Shown here: piece after piece, positions 16,826 to 25,246 of the stretch
How the letters are laid out: every line of letters begins with the position of its first letter
How positions within the stretch are numbered: position 1 is the stretch's first letter
Source: Spirochaetales bacterium
GTDB lineage: Bacteria > Spirochaetota > Spirochaetia > UBA9216
Length of the DNA stretch: 64,000 nt
Assembly: GCA_016839055.1 (NCBI GenBank)
Contig: JAEKNX010000007.1
Coordinates: 1 to 64,000 of the forward strand
Reading direction: 5' to 3'
The notes under the pieces: model-generated
What the model was told of the DNA's origin: nothing
Seen by the model: only the letters and a program-made list of their open reading frames with translations
Database searches by the model: none
Position numbers and translations under genes: made by a program

Positions 16826-17770
16826 ATGGCTGAAATCAGACAATATAAGGGTATTAAACATTATCTGGTCATCATCGTTCTGATATCAATCACAGTAATA
16901 ATGATGATTCCGTTATTTTATATAGTAAATACTTCATTCAGACCCTGGGCCGAGATCAAGTCCTATCCGCCGAAATTAGTCTATGAACCAAGTATAGGAA
17001 GTTATATCCGGGTTTTTACCGCAAGGACGGTTTATCCTTCGGGAACCACCCCGAGTGATGAAGAGCTTGCGGCAATGACGTGGTATGAGCAGATTGTTTA
17101 TAAAGATACTAATGAAGAGGTTGTCCGGCGCGGAGATTTTCCGAAAAGGTATGCGAACAGTCTTCTAATATCCATAACGACAACCCTGCTTACGGTAATT
17201 CTCGGCACGATAGCCGCCTACGGTTTCTCGCGTTTCAAGGTGAGAGGGGAGGGGAATCTGCTGTTCTTCATCCTGAGCACGCGTATGCTTCCTCCGGTAA
17301 TAGTTGTTATCCCGGTTTTTCTAATGTACAGGACGGTCGGTCTCAATGATTCTTATATCGGGCTGATTCTTCTGTATACAGCCTTCAACGTTTCTTTTGC
17401 GGTATGGGTTCTCAAAGGGTTCATAGATGAGATACCCCGTGAATACGAAGAGGCGGCAATGGTAGACGGATACACGAGATGGGAGACCTTTCGTAAGGTA
17501 GTTCTACCTCAGTCTGTCACAGGAATAGCGGCAACCGCGGTGTTTGTATTTATTTTTTCATGGAATGAGTACGCGTTTGCGTTTCTTCTCACCAGGAATA
17601 CCGCACAGACTGTTCCTGCGTGGCTGCCGTACCAGATGGGCGTGCTCGGTTATGACTGGGGTGCCGCGGCAGCGGGTTCTGTATTGTTTTTAATCCCTGC
17701 AATGATATTGACTATTCTGCTTCGAAAGCATCTTGTTCGCGGAATATCTTTCGGTGCAATAAGGAAATAG
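16826..17770 (+). CDS. Sugar ABC transporter permease (MalG/UgpE type)
   Basis: A 314-residue permease with six predicted helices. The EAA loop reads REYEEAAMVDGYTRWETFRKVVLP. Between helix 1 and helix 2 there is an extracytoplasmic insertion of about 50 residues (PSGTTPSDEELAAMTWYEQ and onward), longer than in simple MalG proteins. The ATG at 16826 has an AGGAGG site in the end of the preceding permease gene, so the upstream extension is rejected. It forms the second half of the CUT1 channel. Confidence 0.93.
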   Translation: MAEIRQYKGIKHYLVIIVLISITVIMMIPLFYIVNTSFRPWAEIKSYPPKLVYEPSIGSYIRVFTARTVYPSGTTPSDEELAAMTWYEQIVYKDTNEEVVRRGDFPKRYANSLLISITTTLLTVILGTIAAYGFSRFKVRGEGNLLFFILSTRMLPPVIVVIPVFLMYRTVGLNDSYIGLILLYTAFNVSFAVWVLKGFIDEIPREYEEAAMVDGYTRWETFRKVVLPQSVTGIAATAVFVFIFSWNEYAFAFLLTRNTAQTVPAWLPYQMGVLGYDWGAAAAGSVLFLIPAMILTILLRKHLVRGISFGAIRK

Positions 17771-17779
17771 GAGAAACTT

Positions 17780-18028
17780 ATGTCTTATCAATTCTGGATA
17801 GCAATAGGTCTATATGTGATTTCCATCGTGCTTTTCAAGTTCATCCTCCACATTAAGCGAAAGCATCTTCAGGATATGGCAATGTGGTGCATGATAGCGG
17901 GAATTGTTTTCCTCTGTCAGCCGCTGTCGGCTTTTCTGTTTCATTATGGAATAGGGGTGCTCGGATTCGGCCTTCTGTGGTGGAATATTGCCAATAACTC
18001 AAAACCGGATGAAATAATAGAGTCATAG
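17780..18028 (+). CDS. Small membrane protein in sugar ABC operon
   Basis: An 82-residue protein with about two to three hydrophobic segments (FWIAIGLYVISIVLFKFIL; MWCMIAGIVFLC; FLFHYGIGVLGFGLLWWNI) and a polar C-terminus. A good GGAG site precedes the ATG, 9 nt after the permease stop, so it is genuinely translated with the transporter. I do not recognise the family. Some ABC systems with two different ATPases, such as the rhizobial glycerol GlpSTPQUV transporter, also encode a small membrane protein. By analogy this one may be an accessory subunit. Confidence 0.7.
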   Translation: MSYQFWIAIGLYVISIVLFKFILHIKRKHLQDMAMWCMIAGIVFLCQPLSAFLFHYGIGVLGFGLLWWNIANNSKPDEIIES

Positions 18029-18041
18029 TGGAGAATGAAAA

Positions 18042-18893
18042 ATGAAATATGGAATGAATACGCTTTTGTTTGAAGCAAGATTTACAAACGATGCCGTTAT
18101 TAATTTCCCAAAATTCAAAGAAATCGGATTTGACGGTGTGGAAATAGCCCTTCAGGAAAAGGGCGATATTGATACAGCTCTGGTAAAAGACAAGCTGAGC
18201 GAAAACGGCCTGGCCTGTGGTAGTCTCTGTGCGCTCATGGGTGCGGGAACTGATTTGCGGGGGCCTGGCAAAGAATCAATTGAAAATGGCAAACAATATA
18301 TCCGGGATCTCATTGATACCGCGGTAGAAATTGGAGCGCAGGTGATTGTCGGACCTCTTTATTCAGCTGTGGGCCGGGCCGAAATGGTTGAAGCTGCGCA
18401 GCGAAAGACAGACTGGCAGCTTGTAAAAAGAGGTCTTAAAGAAGTCTGCGCCTATGCTGAAGACAAAGGGATTTACCTTGCCCTCGAGCCTCTTAACAGG
18501 TTTGAAACCGATTTTATAAATATCTGTGCGGACGCACTTAGGATGATTGATGAAGTCGGCAGTTCGATGCTTAAAGTGCATCTTGATACCTTTCATATGA
18601 ATATAGAAGAAAAAAGCTCTGCCGACGCAATTCGCGCAGCAGGAGATCTGCTTTATCTTCTTCATGCGAGTGAAAATGACAGGGGAGCTCCGGGAACAGG
18701 ACAGGTCAGCTGGGAAAGTATAGCCGAGGCGCTCAGGGATGTTCAATATGACAGGTGGGTAGTAATTGAATCCTTTACTCCCGAGGTTGAAATTATAGCG
18801 AGAGCGGCATCAATCTGGCGGCAGACTGAGAAAGACGGATGGGCACTGGCAGAGAAAGGACTTAAATATATTAAGGACCTTTTCGGTGATTAA
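18042..18893 (+). CDS. Ketose 3-epimerase (D-tagatose/D-psicose 3-epimerase family)
   Basis: A 283-residue TIM barrel whose metal site matches ketohexose 3-epimerases closely. Glu149 (LEPLNRFETDFIN), Asp182 (HLDTFHMNIEE), His208 (LLHASENDRGAPG) and Glu243 (VIESF) have the spacing of the Glu/Asp/His/Glu set of the family. GPLYSAVG near residue 104 is also typical. It would invert C3 of a free ketose, for example fructose/psicose or tagatose/sorbose. Its place inside the ABC operon, with a kinase and aldolase downstream, suggests it channels an imported sugar into a phosphorylatable ketose. The exact ketose is not determined by sequence. Confidence 0.85.
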   Translation: MKYGMNTLLFEARFTNDAVINFPKFKEIGFDGVEIALQEKGDIDTALVKDKLSENGLACGSLCALMGAGTDLRGPGKESIENGKQYIRDLIDTAVEIGAQVIVGPLYSAVGRAEMVEAAQRKTDWQLVKRGLKEVCAYAEDKGIYLALEPLNRFETDFINICADALRMIDEVGSSMLKVHLDTFHMNIEEKSSADAIRAAGDLLYLLHASENDRGAPGTGQVSWESIAEALRDVQYDRWVVIESFTPEVEIIARAASIWRQTEKDGWALAEKGLKYIKDLFGD

Positions 18894-18919
18894 AACTATA
18901 AGAATAGAGGTTAGGCAGC

Positions 18920-20029
18920 ATGGCTGATATAGTCTTAAAGAATGTGTATAAACGGTTCGGAGATTTTACCGCGGTGAAGGATCTTAATCTGAACGTTTTC
19001 GATAAGGAGTTTCTGGTTTTACTCGGGCCTTCCGGCTGCGGAAAAACTACGACCCTTAGAATGATCTCGGGACTCGAATTACCGTCCGAGGGGCAGATAA
19101 TACTGGATAATGAGGATGTGACTCAGAAGAGAGCTTCCAGGCGGGATATCGCATTTGTATTCCAGTTGTTCGCTCTTTATCCGCATTTGAGTGTTTATAA
19201 TAATATTTCCTTTCCGCTTAAAACCCAGGGCATTGATAAGAAGCAGATTGAGGTTGAAGTCCAGAAGATTGCAAAACTGCTTCAGATAGATCATATACTT
19301 AAAAAGAAACCCAAGCAGCTTTCAGGCGGAGATCTTCAGAGAGTCGCTCTGGGACGGGGACTCATACGAAAGCCCAAGGCGATGCTTCTTGATGAACCAA
19401 TCGGCACGCTTGATGCGAAGTTCAGGGAAGAGATGCGTACCGAGCTTAAGAATCTGCATATCGATTCGGGTTCTACAACAGTATATGTAACCCATGACCA
19501 GGTCGAGGCAATGGATATGGGCGACAGAATTGCTGTCATGAACCATTCGCTGCTTCAGCAGATCGGCGAACCTCACGAAGTTTATTCTAACCCGAAAAAT
19601 CTTTTTGTAGCCCAGTTTATCGGCAGTCCGGGGATGAACTTCCTGGAAATGGAATCAGTCACTTCCGACGGAAAGGTTCTGCTGAAATTTACCGGAGATG
19701 GAACTACAATAATACTTCCTGACTTTCTGGAAGAAAAGATTAACAATAAGAAAGAACTCTCAAAAATCACCTGGGGAGTAAGACCTGAAGATGTTGAAAT
19801 AGTACCCGAAGGTACCAAGAATTCCCTCCGGGGTGCTGTTTTTGTAATCGAGAATATGGGAAATCATAAGATAATCGATATCAAACTCAAAGACGGAACT
19901 TTAATCAGGGTTCGTGAGCTTCCGAAATCAAAGCTCCGCATTGGTGACAATGTAAGTATCACATTTGACATGAAGATGGTGCGCCTTTTTGATACCGAAA
20001 GCGGTGATTCCATAGTGTTCCAGGAGTAG
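18920..20029 (+). CDS. Sugar ABC transporter ATP-binding protein (first of two)
   Basis: A 369-residue MsmX/UgpC-type ATPase. It has a Walker A (GPSGCGKTT), a Q-loop (FQLFALYPH), a signature LSGGDLQRVALGRG, a Walker B (AMLLDEP) with IGTLDA after it, and an H-loop (VYVTHDQVEAM). The C-terminal MOP-like regulatory domain covers about 240-369. All catalytic residues are present; the signature has D in place of the usual Q/E after LSGG. It is followed after only 3 nt by a second, distinct ATPase, so the transporter probably uses a heterodimer of ATPases, as in glycerol-type Glp systems, rather than the usual homodimer. Confidence 0.93.
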   Translation: MADIVLKNVYKRFGDFTAVKDLNLNVFDKEFLVLLGPSGCGKTTTLRMISGLELPSEGQIILDNEDVTQKRASRRDIAFVFQLFALYPHLSVYNNISFPLKTQGIDKKQIEVEVQKIAKLLQIDHILKKKPKQLSGGDLQRVALGRGLIRKPKAMLLDEPIGTLDAKFREEMRTELKNLHIDSGSTTVYVTHDQVEAMDMGDRIAVMNHSLLQQIGEPHEVYSNPKNLFVAQFIGSPGMNFLEMESVTSDGKVLLKFTGDGTTIILPDFLEEKINNKKELSKITWGVRPEDVEIVPEGTKNSLRGAVFVIENMGNHKIIDIKLKDGTLIRVRELPKSKLRIGDNVSITFDMKMVRLFDTESGDSIVFQE

Positions 20030-20032
20030 AGA

Positions 20033-21121
20033 ATGGCTGAATTGAAGTTAAATGGTGTAACAAAGAAATTTAATGGTATTACAGCCCTGGATAGTCTTGA
20101 GCTGGAGGTGGAGAACGGTGAATTTTTCGTACTTTTAGGTCCTACCGGTGCCGGTAAAACAACAACGCTCAGACTGATTGCGGGTCTTGAGAAGGCCGAT
20201 GAGGGGGATATTATCCTCGGTGGAGATGTCATAAACAGCCTTAATCCGGCCGACCGTGATGTCGCTATGGTCTTCCAGTATTATACGCTATATCCGCATA
20301 TGACAGTAAAGGAGAATTTAGCGTTTCCGTTGAAATCACGGCGGAGAAATTTTTCCGAAGCGGAGATAGAAGAAATGGTTCTTAAGGCTGCAAAAACACT
20401 CAAAATTGAAAGCAAGCTTGAACGAAAACCGACTGAGCTCTCCGGAGGAGAGATGCAGCGTGTCGGTATAGGCCGGGCAATTGTCCGGAATCCGAGAATA
20501 TTTCTTATGGATGAACCGCTTTCCAATCTTGATGCAAAACTTCGAGAAAGCATGCGGTCCGAACTTGCTAGACTGCATATAGACATGGGCGAGACCTTCA
20601 TCTATGTGACCCATGATCAGGTAGAAGCTATGACAATGGCTGACAGAATCGGGGTCTTAAATGAAGGCAGACTGATGCAGATAGGCACACCTGATCAGAT
20701 TTACAATAAACCGGCCAATACCTTTGTGGCGACCTTTGTCGGCAGTCCTCAGATAAATCTGATAGAGGCTGAAGTGGAAGGAAATGAGCTCAATCTTAGA
20801 TCTCTCCAGCAAAAAATATCAATGAATGCAGCACAGAATAAGGTATTGAAGGAAAAAGGCATTACAAAAATTTTGTACGGAATCAGACCTGAAGAGATCT
20901 CTGTAGTAACAGCAAAAGGCCGCAACTGCTGTAGCGGCTCGGTTAAGTTCAAACAGAGTATGGGGGCGGAAGATATTTTGAACCTCAATATCGGAACAGG
21001 GAGCATGAAAGCCATTGTTTCACCGCAGCTTGGGATAAAAGAAGGGGATGAGGTGATACTGAATGTTGAAGCAGACCGCAGCCATCTCTTTGACCTCGAG
21101 ACGGGAGACGCAATAAGATAA
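20033..21121 (+). CDS. Sugar ABC transporter ATP-binding protein (second of two)
   Basis: A 362-residue ATPase paralogous to the preceding one. Motifs are GPTGAGKTTT (Walker A), FQYYTLYPH (Q-loop), LSGGEMQRVGIGRAI (signature), IFLMDEPLSNLDAKL (Walker B and D-loop) and VTHDQVEAMTM (H-loop), followed by a C-terminal beta-barrel regulatory domain. Both ATP sites would be complete in a heterodimer. The two proteins differ widely in the C-terminal domain, which argues for an old duplication with division of labour rather than a recent copy. Confidence 0.93.
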   Translation: MAELKLNGVTKKFNGITALDSLELEVENGEFFVLLGPTGAGKTTTLRLIAGLEKADEGDIILGGDVINSLNPADRDVAMVFQYYTLYPHMTVKENLAFPLKSRRRNFSEAEIEEMVLKAAKTLKIESKLERKPTELSGGEMQRVGIGRAIVRNPRIFLMDEPLSNLDAKLRESMRSELARLHIDMGETFIYVTHDQVEAMTMADRIGVLNEGRLMQIGTPDQIYNKPANTFVATFVGSPQINLIEAEVEGNELNLRSLQQKISMNAAQNKVLKEKGITKILYGIRPEEISVVTAKGRNCCSGSVKFKQSMGAEDILNLNIGTGSMKAIVSPQLGIKEGDEVILNVEADRSHLFDLETGDAIR

Positions 21122-21148
21122 ATAAATTCTATAAAAGGGGAGATTGTA

Positions 21149-22036
21149 ATGGGAAAGAAAAAAACATCAATCGGTGCATGGGCATTTATCTGGGGCGGAT
21201 ACAGTGAAGACCCAGTTCCTCATGAAGAGGTAGTCAAAACACTGTCAAAACTTGGTTTTGACGGCATAGAGGTAGCGGCCTTTCCCCCTTATCTGGAGAG
21301 CAATACCAAAGAAAATCGAATGGCTATGAAGAAATTATATGATGATTACGGCCTTGCCCGGTCAGGACTTGCCGCTCCATTTCCTTCTCCATGCACGAGC
21401 CGCAGGGATGAATATCTCGACGCTGTGAAATCAAATCTGGAAATATGTGATGATCTCGATATCCCTAAACTGAGGGTCGATACGGTTGATCCTCCGACGG
21501 AAGTTCCCGGCGGAATGGATTATGAGAGCTGTTTTGCGAAGGTGGCTGATATCTGGAGGACTTCGGCAGAGCTTTGTGATGAGGCCGGACGCCAGCTGAT
21601 CTGGGAATTCGAGCCCGGCTTTCTGTTCAATAAACCATCAGAGGTTGTCAGGATGGTCTATAAGGTCGATCACCCGAACTTTACTATCCTTTTTGACAGC
21701 TGCCATGCCCATATGTGCGCCGTTGAAGGTTCGAGACAGATGGGCGAAACCGAGACTCTCCCCGGTGGGGTGGTTCAGTTTGCCCATATGCTGACCGGCA
21801 AGATAGGTCACATCCATCTCATAGACTCGGACCGCAGCCTGCATGACGGGGACACCTCAACCCACGCGCCGCTTGGAGCCGGAATCCTGAACTTCGATGA
21901 AATTTTACCGGCAATAGTCGAGGCGGGATATAACGACCCCTGGTGGCCTATCGATCTCTGTTTCTGGCCGAAAGCCCTTGAGGTGACGGCAGACTGTAAG
22001 GTCTATCTCGATAAACTGATTGCAAAGCATGGCTAG
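21149..22036 (+). CDS. Sugar phosphate isomerase/epimerase family TIM barrel
   Basis: A 295-residue xylose-isomerase-like barrel. Strand-end motifs are GFDGIEVAAFPPYL, LRVDTVDPP, LIWEFEPGFLFN, ILFDSCHAHM, IGHIHLIDSD and PWWPIDLCFW, giving the usual Glu, Asp, His and Asp/Glu positions for a divalent metal. It differs clearly from the ketose 3-epimerase two genes upstream. It is followed by a zinc dehydrogenase and a Gfo/Idh/MocA enzyme, so it may act on an oxidised (keto) sugar. An AAGGGGAG ribosome site precedes the ATG. Confidence 0.85.
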   Translation: MGKKKTSIGAWAFIWGGYSEDPVPHEEVVKTLSKLGFDGIEVAAFPPYLESNTKENRMAMKKLYDDYGLARSGLAAPFPSPCTSRRDEYLDAVKSNLEICDDLDIPKLRVDTVDPPTEVPGGMDYESCFAKVADIWRTSAELCDEAGRQLIWEFEPGFLFNKPSEVVRMVYKVDHPNFTILFDSCHAHMCAVEGSRQMGETETLPGGVVQFAHMLTGKIGHIHLIDSDRSLHDGDTSTHAPLGAGILNFDEILPAIVEAGYNDPWWPIDLCFWPKALEVTADCKVYLDKLIAKHG

Positions 22037-22045
22037 GAGGAAGTA

Positions 22046-23125
22046 ATGAAAGGAAAGATGAAAGCCCAGGTTTTTTATGATGCCGAAAACATGAAGCTGG
22101 AAGAAGTAGATATTCCGCAGATCAGTGACGTTGAAGTGCTGGTTAAGGTAAAATATGTCGGGATATGCGGATCAGACGTGTCTTATTATTTCGGAATGAG
22201 TCCGCTTGATACCGCTAATGGAAAGGGCCCTCTAATTCTAGGACATGAGTTTACCGGAGAAGTTGTTGAGGTCGGCGCGGTTCCGAAAGCGCTCGGTCTG
22301 TTCAAGCCGGGTGACAGGGTCGTTGTGAATCCTGTTCAGTACTGTAATGCCTGTTATGCCTGTGCAGAAGGTAATACTCACTGCTGTACGAATATGTCGG
22401 TAAACGGGGTTTCCAAGAACGGAGCTTTTGCCGAATACGCGGCCTCTCTCTATACGGGGCTCTTTAAGCTTCCTGATGACGTGAGCTACAGCGACGGCGC
22501 CTTCATCGAGCCGCTGGCCTGTGCCGTTAACGGTATGAACAAGCTTGAAATTGAGCCCGGGCAGTTCACCGTCGTCTTCGGCCCCGGAGCAATAGGGCTG
22601 ATGATGGTGCAAATGGCCAAGTCTATGGGAGCCGGAAAGGTTCTTCTGGTGGGTACCCGAGATTACCGGCTCGAGATGGGGAAGAAGGCAGGAGCCGATT
22701 ATCTTATAAATGTGTTCGATAAAAAATCACCCTATTACAAGGAAGACGTGAGGGCCGCGGTAGCTGAGCTTACAGGTGGAAAGCTTGCCGACAGGGCAAT
22801 CTGCCCGACCGGTTCCAATGAAGGTTTTGAGCTTGCGGTGGAAATCTGCGGAAACTGTTCGATAATAGTCCATTTCGGACTGCCCGATGGCGATGCGAAG
22901 TTCTGTATTCCTGCTCTAAAGTTTCATACAATGGATAAACAGATTCGCTCAGCATGGCTTGCCCCGGGAGTCTGGCCGCAGACTCTCCGGATGGTGAAAG
23001 AAGGACTTGTCGATGTGAGCAGCCTTGTTACCCATACAGTGCCTCTCGAGGATACCGGAAAAGCTATAGAATCACTCAAGAGCAAGGAGAATAATCCGAT
23101 GAAGGTTCAGGTCAAAATCAGTTAA
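22046..23125 (+). CDS. Zinc-dependent MDR-family sugar/polyol dehydrogenase
   Basis: A 359-residue medium-chain dehydrogenase. The catalytic zinc site is built from Cys in GICGSDVSYY and the GHEFTGE His/Glu. The structural zinc loop has the cysteines in CNACYACAEGNTHCC. The NAD-binding Rossmann segment is VVFGPGAIGLMMVQMAKSMG. The best general comparison is with sorbitol, threonine or other polyol dehydrogenases, which interconvert a secondary alcohol and a ketone. Gaps of 9 and 10 nt to its neighbours and an AGGAGG site show it belongs to the sugar operon. The substrate is unknown. Confidence 0.9.
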   Translation: MKGKMKAQVFYDAENMKLEEVDIPQISDVEVLVKVKYVGICGSDVSYYFGMSPLDTANGKGPLILGHEFTGEVVEVGAVPKALGLFKPGDRVVVNPVQYCNACYACAEGNTHCCTNMSVNGVSKNGAFAEYAASLYTGLFKLPDDVSYSDGAFIEPLACAVNGMNKLEIEPGQFTVVFGPGAIGLMMVQMAKSMGAGKVLLVGTRDYRLEMGKKAGADYLINVFDKKSPYYKEDVRAAVAELTGGKLADRAICPTGSNEGFELAVEICGNCSIIVHFGLPDGDAKFCIPALKFHTMDKQIRSAWLAPGVWPQTLRMVKEGLVDVSSLVTHTVPLEDTGKAIESLKSKENNPMKVQVKIS

Positions 23126-23135
23126 GGAGAAATGA

Positions 23136-24260
23136 GTGAAAGCTGAATCAGGTGTTAAAGTAGTAATTGCAGGTCTGGGTTTCGGGTCGGAGTTCATTCC
23201 TATTTATAAAGATTTAAAAGGTGTTGAATCAGTAGGAATATGCGCCAGAACTGCTTCTAAGGTAAAGGAAGTCGGTGATCAATATGATATTCCCCCAGAG
23301 ATGAGGTTTACTGATTTTAACGATATTCTGAAGCGGGAAGATATAAATACTATTCATATTGTTACCCCGCCCCAGTCACATGCTGATTTGTCAGTAGCCT
23401 CGCTCAAAGCAGGAAAGCATACTGCCTGTACGGTACCGATGGCCCTGAGCGTCGATGACTGCAAGGCCGTTGTAAAGGCCAGGAAGGCAGCTGATAAGGT
23501 TTACATGATGATGGAAACCGTCCTTTACAGCCGTGAGTATCTCTTTGTTAAAGATCTTGTAACAAGCGGCAGGCTAGGCAGGGTTCAGTTTGTCAGAGGC
23601 TCTCATCAGCAGGATATGGGGCTTGAAGGCTGGCCGGAATACTGGCTTGGTTTTCCGCCGATGTTCTATGGCACCCATGCAATCAGTCCCCTTGTTGATA
23701 TTAACGGCACCCTCGTTGATTCGGTAGTCTGTCACGGTTCGGGACGGATCGATGAGGACATGATTCCCAGATATAACTCACCCTTCGCGATAGAGACCGC
23801 TACATTCAAGCTTCAGGACAGCGATGTCAGGGCCGAGGCCACTCGCTCGCTCTACAGTACGGTAAGACAGTACCGTGAAAGCTTTGACTGTTACGGCGAC
23901 AAGATGGCCTTTGAATGGGAGCAGATTGCCGAAGAGGGCCACGTTCTTTTTGAAGGCGGCGAGAGTGCAAGGAGAATACATGTCCCGGACACCGACCCGA
24001 TGCTGCCGGAAGAGATTAAGAAATACACGAAGCGGGAGCAAATCCACGATCAGGACCATGTGTCATTTATCCAGGGGGCAGGGCACGGCGGCTCACATCC
24101 TCATCTCGTGAATGAGTTTGTTAAAGCCATACTTGAAGGACGGGACTCCGCCGTGGATGCCGTCAAGGCTGCAAATATTACATCAGCCGGCCTCTGCGCG
24201 CATGAGTCGGCAATGAATAACGGCCGAGAGGTGAAAGTCCCGGATTTTGGTGCTTTTTAA
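23136..24260 (+). CDS. Gfo/Idh/MocA family oxidoreductase (second)
   Basis: A 374-residue NAD(P)-dependent oxidoreductase. The Rossmann loop is VVIAGLGFGSEFI. The catalytic-lysine position deviates from the family: the segment reads CTVPMALSVDDC where EKP is usual, so the lysine of EKPxA is missing. The C-terminal domain contains FYGTHAISPLVD, which supplies the His of the active site. Translation starts at GTG, with AAGGAGA six bases ahead; the nearby ATG is out of frame. The missing lysine suggests altered chemistry, perhaps like relatives that use another base, or a binding role. It closes the first half of the rightward operon. Confidence 0.82.
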   Translation: MKAESGVKVVIAGLGFGSEFIPIYKDLKGVESVGICARTASKVKEVGDQYDIPPEMRFTDFNDILKREDINTIHIVTPPQSHADLSVASLKAGKHTACTVPMALSVDDCKAVVKARKAADKVYMMMETVLYSREYLFVKDLVTSGRLGRVQFVRGSHQQDMGLEGWPEYWLGFPPMFYGTHAISPLVDINGTLVDSVVCHGSGRIDEDMIPRYNSPFAIETATFKLQDSDVRAEATRSLYSTVRQYRESFDCYGDKMAFEWEQIAEEGHVLFEGGESARRIHVPDTDPMLPEEIKKYTKREQIHDQDHVSFIQGAGHGGSHPHLVNEFVKAILEGRDSAVDAVKAANITSAGLCAHESAMNNGREVKVPDFGAF

Positions 24261-24282
24261 CTCTTTTAGTTTCGTAACCATC

Positions 24283-24316
24283 AGCCCGTTCCCGGTAAAG
24301 GGTCCGGGCTTTTTTA
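24283..24316 (+). terminator. Internal terminator/attenuator in the sugar operon
   Basis: AGCCCG (24283-24288) pairs with CGGGCT (24305-24310), with an inner CCC/GGG pairing, followed by six T. It falls between the Gfo/Idh/MocA gene and the aldolase gene and should reduce read-through into the aldolase-kinase pair. Confidence 0.65.
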
Positions 24317-24330
24317 AAAAGGATGAGAGG

Positions 24331-25233
24331 ATGAAGAACATTGCGGAAATAATGAGAATTGCCAGGGAGAGGGAGATCCTGATACCGGCAATGAATATAG
24401 CACATCTGCCTATGACAAGGCCTATGATTGAAGCAGCCGTAGACACCGGGACTTTTGCCCTGATGGAAGTGTCCAGAGTGGATTGGAATAACTTCGGTGC
24501 CGAGAGTCTGAAGGCCGTCTTCCTCTCTTATCAGAAATACAAGAATGAAAATAATACAAGACTGCATCTCGACCATATTCCGGTGATTGATGAAAATCAG
24601 GTTAGGCTCGACTATATGGCGTATATCAGCGAGGCTGTTGAGCTTGGTTACGATTCGGTGATGATTGATGGTTCGAGGCTCAGCCTGGCCGATAATATCG
24701 CGGCCGCGGCGGAAGTCTGTGAGCTTGCCCATGAAAACGGGGTTGCCGTTGAAGCAGAGCTGGGTGCGGTACTCGGCCATGAGGCCGGCCCTATCCCGCC
24801 TTATGAGGACTTGATTGCAAGCGGCAGGGGTTTTACCGATGTTGCCGAGGCGGTAAGATTTGTCGAAGAATCAGGCTGTGATTGGCTGTCTGTTGCGGTT
24901 GGGAACATCCATGGCGCAATCACCGGTGCCGCGATGGATCAGAAAAAGCTTGAGGCCAGGATAAACCTTGAGCACCTCTCGAGGCTCAATGACGCCCTCG
25001 GCGTTCCGCTTGTCCTGCATGGCGGCAGTGGAATCAATCTGGACTATGTCCGGAAATCAGTGAAATCCGGAATTACTAAAATGAATATTGGTTCGGATCT
25101 GCGTCAGACCTATGAAAAGGCGTTGAAAGACCACGGCCGGGTGGAGAAGGCTCAGAAAAGGCTCTATGACCGCTGCTGTGAAATCTATACAGATGAACTC
25201 CTTGTAGCCGGCAAGGCTCAGCAGTTCAGATAA
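24331..25233 (+). CDS. Class II fructose-bisphosphate/tagatose-bisphosphate-type aldolase
   Basis: A 300-residue class II (zinc) aldolase. Zinc and catalytic motifs are LHLDHIP (Asp and His), EAELGAVLGHEAG (Glu), AVGNIHGAI (His) and VLHGGSGI (His). The C-terminal phosphate-binding stretch is TKMNIGSDLR. It would cleave a ketose 1-phosphate or 1,6-bisphosphate to dihydroxyacetone phosphate and an aldehyde. The ATG at 24331 has GATGAGAGG just ahead and opens the conserved fold (MKNIAEIM), so longer readings are rejected. The FGGY kinase that follows probably makes its substrate. Confidence 0.9.
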   Translation: MKNIAEIMRIAREREILIPAMNIAHLPMTRPMIEAAVDTGTFALMEVSRVDWNNFGAESLKAVFLSYQKYKNENNTRLHLDHIPVIDENQVRLDYMAYISEAVELGYDSVMIDGSRLSLADNIAAAAEVCELAHENGVAVEAELGAVLGHEAGPIPPYEDLIASGRGFTDVAEAVRFVEESGCDWLSVAVGNIHGAITGAAMDQKKLEARINLEHLSRLNDALGVPLVLHGGSGINLDYVRKSVKSGITKMNIGSDLRQTYEKALKDHGRVEKAQKRLYDRCCEIYTDELLVAGKAQQFR

Positions 25234-25246
25234 GGATGATGAAACA

